From the NCBI GenBank assembly GCA_964592475.1, contig CAZQEZ010000146.1:1-9981 (forward strand): a DNA stretch of 9,981 nt, in the 5' to 3' direction. The DNA comes from CAZQEZ01 sp964592475 (GTDB taxonomy: Bacteria; Bacteroidota; Bacteroidia; Cytophagales; Cyclobacteriaceae). The translations under genes were made by a program, and so were the position numbers. The notes under the pieces are model-generated. The model searched no databases. It had not been told where the DNA came from and saw only the letters and a list, made by a program, of their open reading frames with translations. Shown piece after piece: positions 6,388-9,981 of the stretch. The number at the start of each line of letters is the position of its first letter. Positions within the stretch are counted from its first letter, which is position 1.

Positions 6388-8076
6388 ATGAAAGTTGTAA
6401 AAAATTATTATACTAAAAAAAAGTTTGAACCAGTTTTACCCGGGCCTGGTGATTGGCCGGTAGTACAGCTAAGTCAAAACAGGAAATCATTTATTGAAGA
6501 AGTTACTGAAGATAGCCTTCAGCGAATAAAAAGCCTGAAACCTCGAAACAATTCATTAGTTGAAGAGCTGGAATTAACTCATTACAAAGAAAAACTGAGA
6601 ATAGCTCAAAATCCCTGGAAAGTAGACCCCGAAGACGATTATTTTTTTTGGAATAAAGTAAAATCCCGCTTGTTAGACATTTCTACCAATGGTAAGGACC
6701 AAAATCAGGCAGAAGAATTACTTCGAGAGATTATAAATAGGTATGCAACAGAAATCACGGGTAATTTTAAGCGAACATCTTATCGTATGGCCCGGTCCAT
6801 GGTCACGTTTTGGTTTGCACGGCTGCTCAATGCCTCTCGTATAAAGCGTTTTGGGTCTTTTTGGAGCAATGAACTTACTTTACAAGATAAGATACATATT
6901 ACTGGTGAAACAGACCTCTTGCGCAAGCTTGCACGCATAGGTACCATTGTGATGGTTCCTACTCATTTCAGTAATCTTGACTCTGTGCTGATAGGCTATA
7001 TAATTCACACGTTAGGGCTGCCACCTTTTATTTATGGCGCGGGTCTCAATCTTTTCAATATCGATTTGTTTGCCTATTTTATGAACAGTTTGGGTGCTTA
7101 CAAAGTAGATCGCAGAAAGAAGAACCTTCCTTATTTAGAAACCCTTAAGTCTTATTCTACTCAAGCTATTCTCAAAGGTTGTCATAGTTTATTTTTTCCG
7201 GGAGGTACTCGCTCGCGATCTGGTAAAATAGAAAAAACCCTTAAGCTGGGTTTACTGGGCACTGCTATAGAGGCTCAAAGGCTTCTTTTTGAGCGTAATC
7301 CTGAAAACGTGTCTAATAAAATATTCATCGTGCCGGTAGTGCTAAATTACAATTTTGTGCTGGAAGCGCCTTCCTTAATCAATGCTTATTTAAAGCAGCA
7401 GGGTCAGGAGCGTTATTATATCGAAAATGATGAATATTCTACTTCGTATAAAATTATCACATTTCTATTTAGCTTTTTTACTAAAGGCTCAGACATATCA
7501 GTTTCTTTAGGCAACCCCATGGATCTTTTTGGTAATGAGGTAGATGAAAATGGCTTTAGTATTGATAAACGAGGAAGAAAAGTAAACACGAGGGACTATT
7601 TCATGAGTAACGGACATATTACCCATGATTACCAGCGAGAAATGGAGTACACCCGTTCTCTTAGTGAGCATATAGTTGAGAAATTTCATAAGCTCAACCA
7701 AGTTTTTCATAGTCACTTGGTAGCATATGTTGCATTTAAGTTAATTCAACAGAAATATTACAAGCTGGATCTTTTTAGTTTACTAAGATTACCTGAAGAA
7801 GATTTGATTATCGATTATGAATATTTTAAGCAAAGCTTTCTTCGCCTGCGTGGTGTAATATTCAACATGTCAGATAAGGATGAACTGCAATTAGCCCCCA
7901 ATCTAGTGGGCGAACCTGATGAAGTTATTGCAAACGGTATTCAGAATGTGGGCATGTACCATGCCAAAAGAGCCTTATTGAAGAACAGAGAGGGAGAAAT
8001 TACAACACAGGATTTGAATATATTGTATTATTATCATAATAGATTAGATGGTTATGGCCTCGAAAAACACTTCTAA
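6388..8076 (+). CDS. glycerol-3-phosphate acyltransferase-like protein (PlsB/PlsC superfamily)
   Basis: This is a 562-residue acyltransferase probably acting at the inner membrane. The core has all four blocks: I, PTHFSNLDS at 191-199 with the canonical H193-x4-D198; II, GAYKVDRR at 236-243; III, FFPGGTRSRSG at 269-279; IV, IVPVVLNYN at 314-322. Block III has glycine (G272) where PlsC proteins have glutamate in FPEGTRS. The RSRSG ending recalls PlsB's GGRSRTG. Long segments flank the core: about 190 residues before it, including an aromatic-basic helix near 130-155 that could lie on the membrane, and about 240 after it. It is shorter than E. coli PlsB (about 807) and much longer than PlsC. 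The overlap of its last 29 bases with gpsA, whose product makes glycerol 3-phosphate, favours first-step acylation of that substrate. An acylglycerol-phosphate or other lipid acceptor remains possible. No plsX or plsY is in the window. Confidence 0.82.
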   Translation: MKVVKNYYTKKKFEPVLPGPGDWPVVQLSQNRKSFIEEVTEDSLQRIKSLKPRNNSLVEELELTHYKEKLRIAQNPWKVDPEDDYFFWNKVKSRLLDISTNGKDQNQAEELLREIINRYATEITGNFKRTSYRMARSMVTFWFARLLNASRIKRFGSFWSNELTLQDKIHITGETDLLRKLARIGTIVMVPTHFSNLDSVLIGYIIHTLGLPPFIYGAGLNLFNIDLFAYFMNSLGAYKVDRRKKNLPYLETLKSYSTQAILKGCHSLFFPGGTRSRSGKIEKTLKLGLLGTAIEAQRLLFERNPENVSNKIFIVPVVLNYNFVLEAPSLINAYLKQQGQERYYIENDEYSTSYKIITFLFSFFTKGSDISVSLGNPMDLFGNEVDENGFSIDKRGRKVNTRDYFMSNGHITHDYQREMEYTRSLSEHIVEKFHKLNQVFHSHLVAYVAFKLIQQKYYKLDLFSLLRLPEEDLIIDYEYFKQSFLRLRGVIFNMSDKDELQLAPNLVGEPDEVIANGIQNVGMYHAKRALLKNREGEITTQDLNILYYYHNRLDGYGLEKHF

Positions 8077-9109
8077 TGCAGTAGGCATAATAGGTGCCGG
8101 TAGTTTTGGTACAGCCATAGCCAATATATTGGCCAATAATGCACAGGTAATTATATATGCCCGTAAACAAGAAATTGTAGATGAGATAAAAGATCAAAAT
8201 ACAAGCTACGGGCAAAAAATTGATTCCAGGGTGGAGCCTACCAGTGATCTGGAGTATTTAACAGAAAGTTGCGATGTTATCTTTCCCATTGTCCCATCAT
8301 CTAATTTTCGTAAAATGGTGAATCAAATTGCACCATTTTTACATCCTTACCATATTTTGATCCATGGAACTAAGGGACTTGATTTATCAAAATCGGATAT
8401 GGGGCAAATATTTGATGATGATACTTTGCTTAGCCGCAACAAAGTAAATACCATGAGTGAAGTGATCAGGGAAGAAAGTGTTGTGATAAGGGTAGGTTGC
8501 TTAGCCGGACCTAATTTGGCTAAAGAGCTTACCGATGAACAACCGGCAGCTACTGTGGTAGCCAGTCATTTTGATGAAGTAATACGAGAAGGGCAGCGTT
8601 TACTACGATCGGACAGGTTTCAAGTTTATGGTAGCCGTGACCTGGTAGGGGTGGAGCTGGCCGGGATCTTAAAAAATATTATAGCTATAGCTTCTGGCGC
8701 TATTTCGGGCATGGGCCTGGGAGAAAATGCCCGGGCTTTGTTAATAAGTAGGGGCATGGTAGAAATGATCTACCTAGGGCGTGCTTTTGGAGGCAATGTG
8801 CAGGCTTTTTTGGGTTTAGCAGGTATTGGAGATTTAATAGCTACTTGCAGTAGCCCTTTGAGCCGTAATTTTACTGTCGGTTATCGTTTGGCCAAAGGTG
8901 AAAATTTAGAGCAAATCTTGGAATCAATGGAAGAGGTAGCCGAGGGTATTAACACTACTCGAATTACCAAAAAGCTTGCTGAATTTTACAATTTAAGGGC
9001 CCCAATAACTGAAACTTTGCATAAGGTTTTATTTGAAGGTATGACCGTGGATGAGGCTTTGCATTATTTAATGAAGTACCCATTCAATGTAGATATTGAT
9101 TTTTTATAA
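8048..9109 (+). CDS. gpsA: glycerol-3-phosphate dehydrogenase [NAD(P)+]
   Basis: GpsA reduces dihydroxyacetone phosphate to sn-glycerol 3-phosphate with NAD(P)H in the cytosol, supplying the backbone of glycerophospholipids. The 353 residues are slightly longer than E. coli GpsA (339). The N-terminal Rossmann motif GAGSFG is at 16-21, HGTKG at 106-110 carries the conserved K109, and AGPNLAKEL lies at 153-161. GVELAGILKNIIAIASG at 201-217 contains the expected catalytic lysine K209, and LGLAGIGDLIATCSSPLSRN at 255-274 is the substrate-binding region. The start at 8048 overlaps the acyltransferase gene by 29 bases; an ATG two codons later at 8054 is equally acceptable. The overlap implies coupled translation with the acyltransferase that probably uses its product. 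No truncation or missing key residue is seen. Confidence 0.96.
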   Translation: MVMASKNTSNAVGIIGAGSFGTAIANILANNAQVIIYARKQEIVDEIKDQNTSYGQKIDSRVEPTSDLEYLTESCDVIFPIVPSSNFRKMVNQIAPFLHPYHILIHGTKGLDLSKSDMGQIFDDDTLLSRNKVNTMSEVIREESVVIRVGCLAGPNLAKELTDEQPAATVVASHFDEVIREGQRLLRSDRFQVYGSRDLVGVELAGILKNIIAIASGAISGMGLGENARALLISRGMVEMIYLGRAFGGNVQAFLGLAGIGDLIATCSSPLSRNFTVGYRLAKGENLEQILESMEEVAEGINTTRITKKLAEFYNLRAPITETLHKVLFEGMTVDEALHYLMKYPFNVDIDFL

Positions 9110-9119
9110 TAAAGAAAAA

Positions 9120-9980
9120 ATGAACGGAAAAAATTGCATAGTAACCGGTGGAAATTCCGGTATCGGATTTGAAACCTCATTGGCCATAGCCAAAAAAGGT
9201 GCTAATTTAATTGTGGTTAGTCGCAATCGGGGAAAAGGCGAAGAAGCCGTAAATAAAATTAAAGAGCAGTCGGGCAATGAAAATGTATCGCTTCAAGTAG
9301 TGGACATGGGCTCGCAGAATTCAATTAGAAATGGTGCTCAGGCCATTGGCAAGCAGTGGGATAAAATAGACGTATTAGTCAATAATGCCGGCACCTGGTT
9401 TAGTAAAAGAGTACTCACCGAAGATGGAATAGAAACTCAATTTGCAGTTAACCATTTAGCTTACTTTTTATTCACCCACCAATTGCTTCCTTTATTGCGT
9501 AAAGCACCGGAAGCAAGAGTGGTAAATGTTGCTTCCGACTCTCATTTTCAAGGTAAAATGCATTTTAAAGATTTAAGTCTGGAAGGAAAATATCATGGCC
9601 TAAGAGCTTATGCACAGTCTAAACTTGGAAATGTATTGTTTACTTACGAGTTTGATCGTAGAAAACCTGATGACAATATTAGTATTTACGCGGTACAGCC
9701 CGGCCTGGTAAAAACCGACATAGGACTTAAGCATACTTTTTCTATTCATGGTTTAGTATGGAAGCTACGTAGAATGGGCGGTGTGTCTCCCGCGGAGGGT
9801 GCAGCAACCTCTATTTACTTAGCTACATCACCTGAGGCTGCCGGTCAATCAGGGAAATACTGGGATAAGTGTAAACCTAAATCTTCTTCCCAAAGATCGT
9901 ACAGTCAAGAAGATGCCGAAAAGCTTTGGAGTATCAGTTGTAACCTTTGCGATATCGACAACTATTTTGAAGTGAGCTGA
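9120..9980 (+). CDS. short-chain dehydrogenase/reductase, retinol-dehydrogenase-like
   Basis: This is an NAD(P)-dependent oxidoreductase of the classical SDR family. Numbered from the ATG at 9120 (286 residues), the cofactor motif TGGNSGIG is at 9-16, NNAG at 88-91, and the catalytic set is N111, S139, Y164 and K168 (YAQSK). R35 in SRNRGKG after the second strand suggests a preference for NADP(H). The C-terminal stretch from GKYWDKCKP (245) to EKLWSISC (267-274) resembles the tail of the RDH11-14 type retinol dehydrogenases and of WW-domain oxidoreductase-like SDRs. The physiological substrate is unknown; a lipid aldehyde or ketone would suit the operon but is a guess. I chose the ATG at 9120, preceded by AAAGAAAAA. 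An in-frame TTG at 9096, inside gpsA, would add eight residues that are not part of the fold. The gene ends one base before the window does. Confidence 0.9.
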   Translation: MNGKNCIVTGGNSGIGFETSLAIAKKGANLIVVSRNRGKGEEAVNKIKEQSGNENVSLQVVDMGSQNSIRNGAQAIGKQWDKIDVLVNNAGTWFSKRVLTEDGIETQFAVNHLAYFLFTHQLLPLLRKAPEARVVNVASDSHFQGKMHFKDLSLEGKYHGLRAYAQSKLGNVLFTYEFDRRKPDDNISIYAVQPGLVKTDIGLKHTFSIHGLVWKLRRMGGVSPAEGAATSIYLATSPEAAGQSGKYWDKCKPKSSSQRSYSQEDAEKLWSISCNLCDIDNYFEVS

Positions 9981-9981
9981 T

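Noticed and set aside
1..9981. Search for defence, toxin-antitoxin, phage, transposon or CRISPR signatures
   Set aside because: All genes have housekeeping or lipid-metabolism motifs, share one strand and similar composition, and no terminal inverted repeats, spaced direct repeats or integrase-like frames are visible.

Overview
The window looks like chromosomal DNA of a Bacteroidota species, probably of the Cytophagia/Flavobacteriia type. This rests on four things: strongly A/T-rich spacers, genes without clear Shine-Dalgarno sequences, promoter elements of the TTTG / TAnnTTTG type known from this phylum, and protein sequences that read as Bacteroidota versions of housekeeping enzymes. All seven genes are on the + strand. 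I see no mobile element, CRISPR array, tRNA or rRNA.

Layout: positions 1-434 are a gene-free, A/T-rich spacer. It holds one plausible weak terminator near the left end and a good candidate promoter just before the first gene. Then comes prfC (peptide chain release factor 3), complete and probably transcribed alone. A 187-base spacer with a candidate -7 element follows. From 2218 to 9980 there is a compact run of seven coding regions if prfC is set aside as six plus one: zwf (glucose-6-phosphate dehydrogenase), pgl (6-phosphogluconolactonase), a PlsC-like acyltransferase of 377 residues, an uncharacterised two-helix membrane protein of 228 residues, a second, larger acyltransferase of 562 residues resembling glycerol-3-phosphate acyltransferase, gpsA (glycerol-3-phosphate dehydrogenase) and a short-chain dehydrogenase of the retinol-dehydrogenase-like type. 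That is seven genes in the run and eight in the window. Gaps are at most 39 bases and two junctions overlap, so one operon is likely.

How the genes may work together: zwf and pgl are the first two steps of the oxidative pentose phosphate pathway and supply NADPH. GpsA uses NAD(P)H to make sn-glycerol 3-phosphate, and the two acyltransferases are candidates for attaching acyl chains to it or to a related lipid precursor. The simplest reading is a reducing-power plus membrane-lipid operon. The linkage is an inference from gene order. The enzyme identities of zwf, pgl, gpsA and prfC are secure from motifs, while the exact substrates of the acyltransferases and the dehydrogenase are not.

Nothing here looks like a defence system or a mobile island. 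The parts most worth a second look are the unknown membrane protein between the two acyltransferases and the atypical catalytic motifs in both acyltransferases.
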